57,987 bases of DNA from CAZQAA01 sp964591255. Its GTDB lineage: Bacteria > Desulfobacterota > DSM-4660 > Desulfatiglandales > Desulfatiglandaceae. Location of the stretch: assembly GCA_964591255.1 (NCBI GenBank), contig CAZQAA010000211.1, positions 1 to 57,987 on the forward strand. The letters run 5' to 3'. The position numbers and the translations under genes were made by a program. Of the stretch, positions 1-7,953 are shown in pieces; within the stretch, counting starts at the first letter, position 1; each line of letters opens with the position of its first letter. A model generated the notes under the pieces. It saw only the letters and a program-made list of their open reading frames with translations. It did not search any database and was not told the DNA's origin.

Positions 1-137
1 ATAAGGGTATTAAGCGTCTATTTGATGATGATATTTTATACGCGCACTTAAAAGAAAAGTCACTTAAACAGGCTGAGAAATTTAATTGGGACAAAACGGC
101 ACAGGAAACAGTTAACATATATAATTCTTTGGCATAA
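1..137 (+). CDS. C-terminal end of a glycosyltransferase (group 1 type), truncated by window edge
   Basis: The open frame begins at base 3 and ends with TAA at 135-137, giving 44 residues with no start in the window. The tail (a run of the type 'LFDDDILYAHLKEKSLKQAEKF', then NWDKTA and ETVNIYNSLA) has the shape of the last helices of GT4-type glycosyltransferases, where a short acidic loop is followed by 'A..FsWdktA.et...Y'. The assignment rests only on this tail, so the sugar and acceptor cannot be named. It probably belongs to a surface-polysaccharide cluster lying to the left of the window. Confidence 0.5.
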   Translation, partial: KGIKRLFDDDILYAHLKEKSLKQAEKFNWDKTAQETVNIYNSLA

Positions 138-196
138 TTATAGCTACCTTCCCTTCGAAAAACACCTTGCATTTCCGCTTTACATCAATTATGCGC

Positions 197-240
197 TGTA
201 ATACAGTGTAATACATTATAATGTATTAGAGGTGATACAT
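197..240 (+). promoter_or_regulatory. Probable autoregulatory operator of the toxin-antitoxin pair
   Basis: A perfect 20-bp palindrome (TAATACATTATAATGTATTA) lies at 209-228, ten bases before the antitoxin start. The half-site TGTAATACA also occurs as a direct repeat at 197-205 and 207-215. The site sits where a ribbon-helix-helix antitoxin would be expected to bind and repress its own promoter, overlapping a TATAAT-like core (217-222) and the ribosome site. Binding is inferred from position and symmetry, not shown. Confidence 0.6.
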
Positions 241-457
241 GGGCAAAGCTATTTCTGTAAGAATCACGGATGATATTGCATCTAAACTCTCCGAAATTGC
301 TAAAGAAACAGAGAGATCCAAGTCTTTCCACGTTCAAAAGGCATTGGAAGTCTATTTGGCCGGGTTAGCAGATTTGCAGGTTGCTGTAGATCGACTGCGG
401 GATACATCTGATCCTGTTGTCACGATAGATGCAATGAGGAAAGAGCTTGAGTTATAA
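239..457 (+). CDS. Ribbon-helix-helix antitoxin (CopG/RelB-like)
   Basis: The 72-residue protein starts with a beta-strand of alternating residues (AISVRITDDIASKL) followed by two helices ending in 'RSKSFHVQKALEVYL', the usual ribbon-helix-helix DNA-binding fold. Its C-terminal part (DLQVAVDRLRDTSDPVVTI) would form the toxin-binding tail. ATG 239 is preceded by AGAGGTG. It overlaps the downstream toxin gene by 11 bases, typical of a co-translated toxin-antitoxin pair in which the antitoxin neutralises the toxin and represses the operon. The palindrome at 209-228 supports autoregulation. Confidence 0.85.
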   Translation: MGKAISVRITDDIASKLSEIAKETERSKSFHVQKALEVYLAGLADLQVAVDRLRDTSDPVVTIDAMRKELEL

Positions 458-686
458 AATAGCATTCAGGAAGTCTGTCTCACACGACCTTAAGAAGATG
501 GACAAGGTTCAGGCAGATAGAATTCTTAAGAAAATTGAAGAATATCTACCTGAGACAGCAGACTGTCTCCCTGTTCTGACAGGAAGGTTTACAGGAATAC
601 GGAAAGTTCGGCTTGGAGACTACATGGTCATTTTCACTATAATTGAAGATACAGCCCTTATCTTGAGGGTCAGTCATCGGCGATAG
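447..686 (+). CDS. RelE/ParE-family toxin
   Basis: This 79-residue basic protein has the RelE/ParE pattern: N-terminal strand (YKIAFRKSVSHDLKK), two helices (KVQADRILKKIEEYL), then the antiparallel sheet with 'GIRKVRLGDYMVIFTI' and a C-terminal 'LILRVSHRR', whose basic residues are where RelE enzymes place catalytic groups. Family members either cut mRNA in the ribosome (RelE) or inhibit gyrase (ParE); the length and terminal HRR favour RelE but do not prove it. The start is TTG at 447, inside the end of the antitoxin gene, with a GAGGAAAG ribosome site at 436-443. Confidence 0.85.
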   Translation: MSYKIAFRKSVSHDLKKMDKVQADRILKKIEEYLPETADCLPVLTGRFTGIRKVRLGDYMVIFTIIEDTALILRVSHRR

Positions 687-731
687 TCTTACAGATAGAA
701 ATATGACAAATTGTCCCGGAGGATTGAATGT

Positions 732-1268
732 ATGTTTAATGAAGAGCGTAATTATAACAAATTCGTATGGGAAGACTTGGGTGATCTTGTAAAAGGGAGG
801 CCCAACCTGGGCCTAGATGTTCCGGTTATGGTTTATCGATTACTCCAATATACTTTACGAGATGTGATGATAACCGAGTTGGGTGTAAGCAAAACAGATG
901 ATATTTTCATTAAGGCAGGCAGGCTTGCCGGGAGGCAATTCTGTGAGAATATGATGAATAGAGAACTCGATTTTAACGGATTTGTATCCCAGTTACAAAA
1001 AGTACTCAGAGAGCAAGCCATAGGAATTCTTCGCATTGAAAAGGCTGATTTTGAGAACATGACATTTACATTGACAGTTGCTGAGGATCTTGATTGTTCC
1101 GGCCTGCCGCCCACCGATGAGGTTGTTTGTCAATATGATGAGGGATTTATTTCCGGCATTATGGAGGCCTATACTGGAAAATCTTTCTGCACAAAGGAGA
1201 TTGACTGTTGGGCAAATGGTGACAGGTGTTGCCGTTTTGATGTAAGGCTTGATGGAGATACCGAATGA
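732..1268 (+). CDS. V4R (4-vinyl reductase) domain sensor-like protein
   Basis: The 178-residue protein ends in the V4R signature: Cys153, Cys160, Cys166 and Cys167 in 'FCTKEIDCWANGDRCCRF'. V4R domains bind small hydrophobic ligands and often carry a metal on these cysteines; they occur in bacteriochlorophyll synthesis (BchJ) and in sensory proteins. With no pigment genes nearby, a sensory role is the better guess. An in-frame TTG exists at 711, but GGAGG at 718-722 is spaced correctly only for ATG 732. The stop overlaps the next gene by ATGA, so the two are translationally coupled and probably work together. Confidence 0.8.
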   Translation: MFNEERNYNKFVWEDLGDLVKGRPNLGLDVPVMVYRLLQYTLRDVMITELGVSKTDDIFIKAGRLAGRQFCENMMNRELDFNGFVSQLQKVLREQAIGILRIEKADFENMTFTLTVAEDLDCSGLPPTDEVVCQYDEGFISGIMEAYTGKSFCTKEIDCWANGDRCCRFDVRLDGDTE

Positions 1269-1891
1269 TAGAAAAAATTGCAGAACAGCTTGCAAGGCTC
1301 TTGCAAGGCAAAATTACTGAGAAAATTGACATTGGAAATATTACTGATGAACGTGAGCAATATCTTGCAAAATTATTGAATCAGCTTATAGACTTCATGC
1401 AGGAGGTACATGACTTCATCATTCCGTTATCAAGAGGGGAATTAGCCGAGATAAAAATTTCGCCAAAGAATTTTTTCGGATCACCTTTCAAGGAATTACA
1501 TTCCCGCTTACTTCATCTCACCTGGCAGGCAAACCAAGTAGCAAATGGTGATTTTAGTCAGCGAGTCGACTTTATGGGTGAATTCTCTGAGGCCTTTAAC
1601 TCTATGATTGTTTCTCTTGAAAATAACGAAAAACTACTAAAGAGGAAAATTGATGACCTGGAGAAAGCTCTTTCCCATATCAAAACTCTGGAAGGTATTT
1701 TGCCCATATGTGCTAACTGTAAAAAGATAAGAATTGATGGAACGGACTCAAAAAAAGAGGACAGTTGGGTGCAAATAGAGACTTATATAAGCGAAAAGAC
1801 AGAGGCCAAATTTTCACATTCCATCTGTCCGGAGTGCATGGAAAAGCTCTATCCAGACTTTAAATACAGAATAACAAAGCCCTCCACCTGA
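1265..1891 (+). CDS. Soluble HAMP-like / coiled-coil protein with C-terminal zinc-ribbon
   Basis: The 208-residue protein has no membrane segment. Residues ~85-122 (QVANGDFSQRVDFMGEF...) resemble a HAMP signal-relay domain, followed by a short coiled coil (~120-145). The C-terminus has a cysteine module (Cys149, Cys152, Cys188, Cys191, in 'LPICANCKKI' and 'HSICPECMEKLYP'). This same tail ends many PAS, GAF and receiver-domain proteins of deltaproteobacteria, where its function is unknown. There is no kinase or output enzyme domain. It overlaps the V4R gene by four bases, which suggests a two-part device: ligand sensing by V4R, relay by HAMP and zinc module. Confidence 0.75.
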   Translation: MIEKIAEQLARLLQGKITEKIDIGNITDEREQYLAKLLNQLIDFMQEVHDFIIPLSRGELAEIKISPKNFFGSPFKELHSRLLHLTWQANQVANGDFSQRVDFMGEFSEAFNSMIVSLENNEKLLKRKIDDLEKALSHIKTLEGILPICANCKKIRIDGTDSKKEDSWVQIETYISEKTEAKFSHSICPECMEKLYPDFKYRITKPST

Positions 1892-1986
1892 CAGATCGCT
1901 GTTACTACTAACATATGATTTTTGTGCAATTCATCTGTTATTAGACAAGAAACATATTTTTCGAGAATATCGTTTGGTGAGTTAAA

Positions 1987-2469
1987 ATGTATTATTTGTA
2001 TTATGTAACTCTATTTGCATTATTGGTTTCTATCATTGCGGACAGGAAAAAAACGTTTACTGCAATTAAAATATCCTGCAAGAAATTTATTAACATTATA
2101 CCTGCATTTTTAACTATGCTCATTCTTATTTCAATCGTACTTTTTTTTGTACCTGATAAGATGATTTCAGATTATCTCGGGAATAATGACAAGTTCATTG
2201 GCCTCATATTAGCTTCCGTTTTTGGCTCCGTAACATTAATGCCAGGATTTATCGCGTTTCCGCTATGCGGCCTTCTGCTAAAAAAGGGCGTGGGTTATAT
2301 GGTATTATCAGCTTTTACTACAACCTTAATGATGGTGGGTATCCTCACCTATCCGGTAGAGAAGGAGTATTTCGGAGTTAAAGTGACTATAATAAGAAAT
2401 GTAACCAGTTTTTTTATAGCAATTATTGTAGCCATATCAATCGGATTTTTCTTTGGTGAGTTATTATGA
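1987..2469 (+). CDS. Half-size permease (UPF0718/ArsP-like), first half
   Basis: The 160-residue protein has four or five hydrophobic helices. The motif 'FGSVTLMPGFIAFPLCGLLLKKG' in its centre is the type found in the DUF318/UPF0718 permeases related to ArsP, which are normally single proteins of 300 residues or more. It overlaps the next gene by ATGA, and that gene carries a second version of the same motif, so the two would assemble as a heterodimer equal to one full permease. The substrate is unknown; ArsP exports organoarsenicals but other family members are uncharacterised. Upstream of ATG 1987 is a weak ribosome site (TTGGTGAG). Confidence 0.65.
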   Translation: MYYLYYVTLFALLVSIIADRKKTFTAIKISCKKFINIIPAFLTMLILISIVLFFVPDKMISDYLGNNDKFIGLILASVFGSVTLMPGFIAFPLCGLLLKKGVGYMVLSAFTTTLMMVGILTYPVEKEYFGVKVTIIRNVTSFFIAIIVAISIGFFFGELL

Positions 2470-2993
2470 AAGTGAAAAGCGGGCGGCTTAAAGTATTGGC
2501 CGGAGCAATCTATTTTCTATTTATTGTTATTTCTTTTGTGACCGGGTTTAAACCAGGAAGGCAAATAGGAGACAATTTCATTTCCTTTTCCATTGAGATG
2601 TTGAAGATTTTACCTTGTGCTTTCATTCTGATTGGTCTGTTTGAAGTGTGGATAAAAAAGGAAAGTGTTGAAAAACATTTGGGAAAAGACTCAGGTGCTA
2701 TGGGCCATGTCTGGGTTGTACTTCTTGCAGGAACTACTGTTGGAGGATTATATGTAGCTTTTCCTGTTGCTTATTCCTTGTTTAAAAAAGGGGCGAAACT
2801 TTCTGTTATTTTCACATATATTGGTGCTTCTGCAATTTGCAGAATCCCGATGACAATCTTTGAATCTTCATTCATGGGGATAAAATTCAGTTTGATAAGA
2901 CTGGTTGTTTCTATACCGTTGGTGATTTTAAGCTCTATATGGCTGGGGAATTATCTTGAAGATAGAAATTATAAAGTAATGGAAGGAAAATAG
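2466..2993 (+). CDS. Half-size permease (UPF0718/ArsP-like), second half
   Basis: The 175-residue membrane protein has about five helices and the motif 'GTTVGGLYVAFPVAYSLFKKG', parallel to the one in the upstream gene (conserved: G, P, AFP, two lysines, G). The two genes therefore look like the two repeats of an internally duplicated permease encoded separately. The ATGA overlap gives translational coupling and likely 1:1 production. A charged C-terminus (EDRNYKVMEGK) ends the protein. No soluble metal-binding or regulatory partner (for example ArsR) is adjacent, so a role in arsenic resistance is not supported. Confidence 0.65.
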   Translation: MKVKSGRLKVLAGAIYFLFIVISFVTGFKPGRQIGDNFISFSIEMLKILPCAFILIGLFEVWIKKESVEKHLGKDSGAMGHVWVVLLAGTTVGGLYVAFPVAYSLFKKGAKLSVIFTYIGASAICRIPMTIFESSFMGIKFSLIRLVVSIPLVILSSIWLGNYLEDRNYKVMEGK

Positions 2994-3270
2994 AGGGCCT
3001 ACAAATCGCTGCATCCCTACAAAGAAATGACCAAGGGCTATATAAGATCTCCTGGTGTCAATTAGGTAAAAAAAGCCGCTTTTTGGAAAAACCTGCCATT
3101 TTTCTTATTGTACTTGGCTGGAATGTCATCTATATATTATTTGCACATATGACCCAATGGCAAAGAATTTACTGCTAAAATTATGATTTGGTGACTTTCT
3201 TCTGGCGCATCTTTCATTCTGGCATTTACTTTGCATCATTTATGGAAGAAAAACCAGAGAGGAGTTAGAT
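2994..3270. other. Intergenic stretch without a convincing gene
   Basis: This 277-base AT-rich stretch separates the permease from the subtilase gene. One plus frame stays open for some 60 codons up to a TAA near 3178 and includes a hydrophobic run (AIFLIVLGWNVIYILFAHM), but it has no start codon with a ribosome site. It could be the decayed end of a lost membrane-protein gene. GAGAGGAG at 3257-3264 is the ribosome site for the subtilase. Confidence 0.4.
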
Positions 3271-5082
3271 ATGAGAAGATCAGGAAAAATTTTCAATGTG
3301 TTCGCACTCTCCACCTTTTTTTTAAGCCTTGCGGTGTTCTGTGCTGACTCTGTTCAGGCGGATATATCTGGGCCTGATTCCGTTTTGCATGCCCCTGTGA
3401 TTTCCTCCCCTGGACTGCAGAATGCCACTCCGGAAATGAAGGCAAGAATTGATGTCAGCAAGGCATTGAGGTTTCCCCACAGGGAAGGGGAAGTCCTGGT
3501 TAAATTTAAAAAGGGCGTGAGCACTGATTATGCCATGGATATTGCGAATTCTCACTCCATGTCCATCAAGACACGATTTCATGTCCTTTCCCGTGATATC
3601 AACCAGGGATTTATGTTGATGAAATCCTCCGAGAATACGGCAGAAATGATCAGCAGGCTCAAAAACGATCCCAATGTTGAGGCAGTATCTCCGAACTACA
3701 GGCGACAGTTGACCAAAATTCCAAATGATCCATTTTTTGATGAATTATGGGGTCTTTATAATAATGGCCAGCAGGTGGAGGGATCTACGGGACTTCCTGG
3801 GATAGATATTTCCGCCATGGATGCCTGGGAGGTAAATACGGGATCAAAGGATGTCATAGTGGCAGATCTGGATACGGGAGTAGATTATACCCATGAGGAT
3901 CTGCAACCCAATATATGGGTGAACCCCAGGGAGATCCCTAATGATGGGATAGATAATGATGGAAATGGTTATGTGGATGACGTTTATGGCTATGATTTTG
4001 CCGGCAATAATGAAGGGGACAATGATCCAGATCCCATGGACATACATGGGCATGGGACCCATACATCAGGGACTATTGCTGCGGCCGGAAATAATGGCAT
4101 AGGGATTACCGGCGTAAACTGGAGGGCCAAGATCATGGTCCTTAAGGGTTTCAGGCCGGATATGGGTTTGTATGATTCAGACGCCATTGAGGCCATAGAA
4201 TATGCCATAATGATGAAAAAGGAATATGGGTACAATATTGTTGCAATAAATGCATCATGGGGTGGCGGAGGAAATGATGATCTGTTGAAGGAGGCCATTG
4301 AAAAGGCTGGCCAGGCAGGGATCATTTTTTGTGCCGCTGCTGGAAATGATGGAACAGATAATGACAGTGATCCCCAGTATCCCTGTTGCTATGACCTGCC
4401 AAATATCATAAGTGTAGCCGCAGTAGATCAGGAAGGCTATCTGGCGTCATGGTCCAATTATGGCACATGGAGCACCCATATTGCCGCTCCTGGTGTCAAT
4501 ATATTAAGCACCCTTCCGGGCAATAATTACGACTACTGGGATGGAACCTCCATGGCTACTCCTCATGTTACCGGGGCAATTGCCCTTATAGCGTCCAGGT
4601 TTCCCGGGGAAAATGCCCTTGAGTGGAAGGCACGTCTCTATGTTTCTGCAAGGCCCATATCAAATTTGGACATGAAGGTTGCCACAGGTGGCATGGTGGA
4701 CCTGTATTCTGCCTTAACAACCGGTAACAGGCCTGCCATCTTTTCCATATCCCCCAGAAAGGTGCAGGAAGGTCAATCCTTAACGATAACTGGCTATGGT
4801 TTCGGCAATTCCGGGGATGCAGGCATTGTTGTTTTTCCGCCCGATATGGAAGCAGAAATAATATCCTGGGAAAATGAGAAGATCCAGTGCAATATCCCTG
4901 AAGGGATGGAGAATGGAAAGCTCTACGTGGAGGTAAACGGACTAGGCAGGAGCAACGGTCTCTATGTAGAGCTTGAGCAGTCGGGTATGTCTCCAATATG
5001 GTCGGGATTTCCCGGTCTGGGCTTCTTTTCTCCTCCGGGGGCAGGTGGCGGCACACCTGTTCCTCCAGGCAGGGGAAGGTAG
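3271..5082 (+). CDS. Secreted subtilisin-like serine protease (S8) with TIG/IPT C-terminal domain
   Basis: The 603-residue precursor begins with a signal peptide (basic MRRSGK, hydrophobic core to ~residue 24, probable cut near 30). A fervidolysin-type propeptide follows (~73-145, 'EVLVKFKKG...', '..VEAVSPNYRR'). The S8 catalytic triad is intact: Asp201 (DLDTGVDYTHEDL), His261 (HGHGTHTSG) and Ser427 (GTSMATPHVTG), with oxyanion Asn359. Acidic loops around 225-255 (DGIDNDGNGYVDD) look like calcium sites. Residues ~487-573 form an IPT/TIG beta-sandwich, and the tail is Gly/Pro-rich. It would act outside the cytoplasm as an endopeptidase. The gene stands alone, with the next gene convergent. Confidence 0.9.
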   Translation: MRRSGKIFNVFALSTFFLSLAVFCADSVQADISGPDSVLHAPVISSPGLQNATPEMKARIDVSKALRFPHREGEVLVKFKKGVSTDYAMDIANSHSMSIKTRFHVLSRDINQGFMLMKSSENTAEMISRLKNDPNVEAVSPNYRRQLTKIPNDPFFDELWGLYNNGQQVEGSTGLPGIDISAMDAWEVNTGSKDVIVADLDTGVDYTHEDLQPNIWVNPREIPNDGIDNDGNGYVDDVYGYDFAGNNEGDNDPDPMDIHGHGTHTSGTIAAAGNNGIGITGVNWRAKIMVLKGFRPDMGLYDSDAIEAIEYAIMMKKEYGYNIVAINASWGGGGNDDLLKEAIEKAGQAGIIFCAAAGNDGTDNDSDPQYPCCYDLPNIISVAAVDQEGYLASWSNYGTWSTHIAAPGVNILSTLPGNNYDYWDGTSMATPHVTGAIALIASRFPGENALEWKARLYVSARPISNLDMKVATGGMVDLYSALTTGNRPAIFSISPRKVQEGQSLTITGYGFGNSGDAGIVVFPPDMEAEIISWENEKIQCNIPEGMENGKLYVEVNGLGRSNGLYVELEQSGMSPIWSGFPGLGFFSPPGAGGGTPVPPGRGR

Positions 5083-5106
5083 TGGATGAAAAGCGGGGAA
5101 TAAGGA

Positions 5107-6399
5107 TTAACCATAAAGTCGTGAGCAGATAAACACGGCGGCTATTATTCCTGCCAGGTCTGCTGTCAGGGCTGCTGCCATGGCGTGGCGTATGCGGCGG
5201 ACTCTGACAGCGCCGAAATAGACTGCAAGGACATAAAAGGTGGTCTCAGTGGATCCCTGGAGTGTTGAGACCAGGTATCCGGTGTAGCTGTCCGGACCAA
5301 TGGCCGGGTTGTTGATAATAGAGGCCATGATCCCGTATGCCCCGGATCCGGAAAGGGGACGCAGGATGGCCATGGGCAGGGCTTCAGGCGGCATGCCCAC
5401 TCTTTGTGTCCATACCCCTAATATATTGACCATTGTCTCCATGGCCCCGCTGGCCCGGAACATCCCCACTACCACAAGAATGGCCACCAGATAGGGAATG
5501 ATTTTCACGGCCACCTGGAACCCCTCCTTGGCGCCGTCTACAAATACCTCATAGACGCGAACCTTTTTTGCCACACCAAAGGCGAGAAATCCCAACATTA
5601 GGCCCGGGATTATCCATGGGGATATGGCTTTGCCGTACAAGATGGTCAGGGGTATAATGGACATCAAGGCACACAGTGCCATTGCGCTCACCCATACCGG
5701 ATACCCCTTTTCAGATCCAACATCCGGCCCGTTTTTGTCTGAAGGATCTGCATCAATTGCTTCAGGGGATTCTTTCTCCTCTGGACGTGTCCCCCGGGCA
5801 AATCGTGCGTATGCCTTGGCCGCTAATATGGCAATAATAGTTGAGCAGGCGGTAGCAAAAAGGGTGGTGGGAAGGATCCCGGCAGGATCTGCTGACCCTG
5901 CCGCAGCCCTGAGGGCAATGACTCCTGTGGGCAACAGGGTCACACTGGACGTATTGATGGCAAGGAACAGGACCATGGAATCAGTAGCCGTCCCGGGCTG
6001 TGAATTCAGTTTGTCAAGCTCCTGCATTGCCCTGATGCCGAAAGGTGTGGCTGCGTTTCCCAGGCCCATGGCATTGGCCGACATATTCAGGATCATACTT
6101 CCCATTGCCGGATGATCCGGTGGTATATCGGGAAAGAGCCGGATCATCAGGGGACGTATAAGACGCGCAAGCAGTGTGAGCATGCCACCTGCCTCAGCCA
6201 CCTTCATCAAACCCAGAAATAGTGTCATAACGCCTATAAGACCGAGGGCCAGTTCAACAGAACCTGAGGCGGAATCCACCATGGCCTTGGAAAGGGCTTC
6301 CATGGGCGAGGGTTCACCTTTTAAAGGCAGCCAGATTAGTTGACGCCATCCGGCTGACAAGAAGGCGATCATGGCTATCATGAAAAAGACCAGATTCAC
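5107..6399 (-). CDS. Nucleoside-recognition (Gate) domain membrane protein, SpmA-SpmB fusion
   Basis: The 430-residue integral membrane protein carries two Gate domains. The N-terminal half resembles SpmA (near 109-124, 'SANAMGLGNAATPFGI'); an acidic linker (~205-230) follows; the C-terminal half resembles SpmB ('SGSGAYGIMASIINNPAIGPDSY', 'STETTFYVLAVYFGAV'). In Bacillus SpmA and SpmB are two proteins needed for spore-core dehydration; fused versions occur in many non-sporulating Gram-negatives, where the role is unknown, possibly in transport of a small solute. The start is GTG 6399 after AGGGGACAGGAT. It lies 30 bases downstream of the HDAC-like gene on the same strand and is probably co-transcribed. 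Confidence 0.8.
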   Translation of the reverse strand: MNLVFFMIAMIAFLSAGWRQLIWLPLKGEPSPMEALSKAMVDSASGSVELALGLIGVMTLFLGLMKVAEAGGMLTLLARLIRPLMIRLFPDIPPDHPAMGSMILNMSANAMGLGNAATPFGIRAMQELDKLNSQPGTATDSMVLFLAINTSSVTLLPTGVIALRAAAGSADPAGILPTTLFATACSTIIAILAAKAYARFARGTRPEEKESPEAIDADPSDKNGPDVGSEKGYPVWVSAMALCALMSIIPLTILYGKAISPWIIPGLMLGFLAFGVAKKVRVYEVFVDGAKEGFQVAVKIIPYLVAILVVVGMFRASGAMETMVNILGVWTQRVGMPPEALPMAILRPLSGSGAYGIMASIINNPAIGPDSYTGYLVSTLQGSTETTFYVLAVYFGAVRVRRIRHAMAAALTADLAGIIAAVFICSRLYG

Positions 6400-6429
6400 A
6401 TCCTGTCCCCTTTTTCGGTCTGTTATTAG

Positions 6430-7275
6430 CTACGTCGCTACTTCACACAAAATTTTGACAATCCTCGGCGTGATATATTCTGCAATATCGAAACGGGAGC
6501 CTCCACCCAGGCCCACAATGTATCGCCCATGGCAAACCTCATCAGCAAGATCCTTGACCTCCCTGACCAGCCGGGGGAAAAAATCCCGGGTTACGCCACG
6601 GTCTCCATAGTCTCCTCTGGCACAGTCGTGGCCAAGTATATGGAAAATAATATCGGGCTTGAATTTCATAACCCGCGGATGAAAATTCCTTCTTACCTTT
6701 TCAAGATAGGCGTTGTCGGTTGTATGCCACCCCACGTCCACGTCTATCTTTGTCCCATCGTCTTCAATGAGATCAGAACTGCAAAAACATACATGGAGGA
6801 CTTCCTTGTCGTTCATAAACAGGGCCCTTGTGCCGTCTCCATGGTGGGAATCGGTGTCAAGGATGGCAAAGCGCCTTACCTTATACCTCTCCCGCATATA
6901 CACCACCATAGGCCCTGTTCCCGATACTGTACATCCTCCCCAGGCATGGGTCGGGCCGGCGTGGTGGCAGCAGGTCAAGGTCAGAAAGGCATTGTCTATT
7001 TCACCTGTCCATATTTTTTCAGCAGATTTTACACATCCATCGGCAACCCTTATTCCTGCCTCATAGTTGTGATAGGACTTAACCTCCTCCAGCATTTCCT
7101 TTGAATGGACTTTAAGAAGTAAATCTTCGCTTATCGGCACTTCCTCATATGTGACTATGTTAGGCAGGCTCGACAATTCCTCAATCACGTTCCGGAAATT
7201 CTGCAGTTTATCCATTATGATATCCCACGAATGCAGGGAAAGGACCTCGTGATGAAATATACCTGTTTTTTTCAT
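6430..7275 (-). CDS. Histone-deacetylase-fold hydrolase, atypical
   Basis: The 281-residue protein has the arginase/deacetylase layout. His104-His105 (CCHHAGPTHAWGG) match the general-base pair, Asp142 and His144 (DTDSHHGDGT) are the first two zinc ligands, and Asp217 (GHDCARGDYGD) is the third. At the place where deacetylases have 'GGGGY', with the Tyr stabilising the transition state, this protein reads GLGGGSR, so Ser260 replaces Tyr. Bacterial members deacetylate acetoin utilisation enzymes, acetylpolyamines or small amides; the altered pocket makes the substrate uncertain. It is the first gene of a two-gene unit with the SpmAB fusion. Confidence 0.8.
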   Translation of the reverse strand: MKKTGIFHHEVLSLHSWDIIMDKLQNFRNVIEELSSLPNIVTYEEVPISEDLLLKVHSKEMLEEVKSYHNYEAGIRVADGCVKSAEKIWTGEIDNAFLTLTCCHHAGPTHAWGGCTVSGTGPMVVYMRERYKVRRFAILDTDSHHGDGTRALFMNDKEVLHVCFCSSDLIEDDGTKIDVDVGWHTTDNAYLEKVRRNFHPRVMKFKPDIIFHILGHDCARGDYGDRGVTRDFFPRLVREVKDLADEVCHGRYIVGLGGGSRFDIAEYITPRIVKILCEVAT

Positions 7276-7583
7276 AAGCTTGATCCGACTGTATCTCCCT
7301 TGTGTTTTGGCTCACAAATAGAAGCAGGCCTTGGTGACATAGCCAGCGAATTTCAATACAGATAACTCACTATAATAGACATAATTAACCGAAAAGGATG
7401 TATCGGTCAAGAAAGTTTTCCTGCTATTTTCAACAGTTATAAAACAAGGAGATATCAAGGCTCAACAATAGACGGCTTATGGGATATCAGCCCGATCCTG
7501 ATGCTGAGATTACAAGTTTATTGACTGATGGAATAACTATGGTTTAAAATATTAAGGAAAAGACGTAATTATGAGGTGAAGAC
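7276..7583. other. Divergent intergenic region (308 bases) between HDAC-like and fmdB genes
   Basis: No open frame with a ribosome site was found on either strand. The right end holds the promoter of the zinc-ribbon gene described separately. A TATAAT at 7371-7376 on the plus strand lacks a convincing -35 box. No tRNA-like or strong hairpin structure was seen. Confidence 0.5.
7521..7550 (+). promoter_or_regulatory. Sigma-70-type promoter for the fmdB-family gene
   Basis: TTGACT at 7521-7526 and TAAAAT at 7545-7550 are separated by 18 bases, a good housekeeping promoter. The start codon at 7584 lies 33 bases beyond the -10 box, which leaves a short leader containing GAGGTG. Confidence 0.55.
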
Positions 7584-7793
7584 ATGCCAATTTATGAATT
7601 CAAGTGTCTTAACTGTGGTACAGAGTTTGAAAAAATAGTTTTTTCAACCGATCAAAAGCCTGTAGGCTGTCCAAAATGCAACGAGACCAAGGTAGAGCAG
7701 CTCATGTCGGTTTGTTTTTCCGGCAAGACAACCCCTGAACTTGGTACATCATCTATGTCCTCATGCGCCACATCACCTGGAGGCTTCACCTGA
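7584..7793 (+). CDS. FmdB-family zinc-ribbon protein
   Basis: The 69-residue protein starts with the family signature 'MPIYEFKCLNCG' and has two CxxC pairs (Cys8/Cys11 and Cys29/Cys32), which bind one zinc. The tail is Ser/Thr-rich with single cysteines, as usual in the family. FmdB was first linked to regulation of formamidase and amidase genes in Methylophilus, but the function of most members is unknown. A paralogue lies at 24960-25178. The stop is TGA followed two codons later by TAG, so readthrough as selenocysteine would add almost nothing. Confidence 0.8.
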   Translation: MPIYEFKCLNCGTEFEKIVFSTDQKPVGCPKCNETKVEQLMSVCFSGKTTPELGTSSMSSCATSPGGFT

Positions 7794-7887
7794 GCATAGA
7801 GGTCTTCAGCCGTCGGCTGGGGAAAAAAAAGAAGCTCACAGCCTGAAGGGAAGCGTGACGTATGCATGCATTCCTAACCCTTCATGA

Positions 7888-7911
7888 TGCCCTTTTTCAT
7901 TTTTCAGGGCA
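7888..7911 (+). repeat. Short inverted repeat in the leader of the CBS gene
   Basis: TGCCCT (7888-7893) and AGGGCA (7906-7911) form a 6-bp stem around a 12-base T-rich loop, about 40 bases before the CBS-domain gene. It has no T-run after it, so it is not a standard terminator. It could be an operator or an mRNA hairpin, but evidence is only the symmetry. Confidence 0.3.
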
Positions 7912-7953
7912 CCCAACTCTGCTAATGATCTAAAAAATATGAGGAGGAGAATC

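Noticed and set aside
2994..3200. Open hydrophobic frame after the permease pair
   Set aside because: No start codon with a ribosome site; at best a gene remnant.
5300..6115. Long plus-strand frames opposite the SpmAB fusion
   Set aside because: Antisense shadows of a well-supported membrane protein gene; no ribosome sites.
7791..7799. UGA of the fmdB gene read as selenocysteine
   Set aside because: The next in-frame stop is only two codons later, and no SECIS-like hairpin was seen directly after it.
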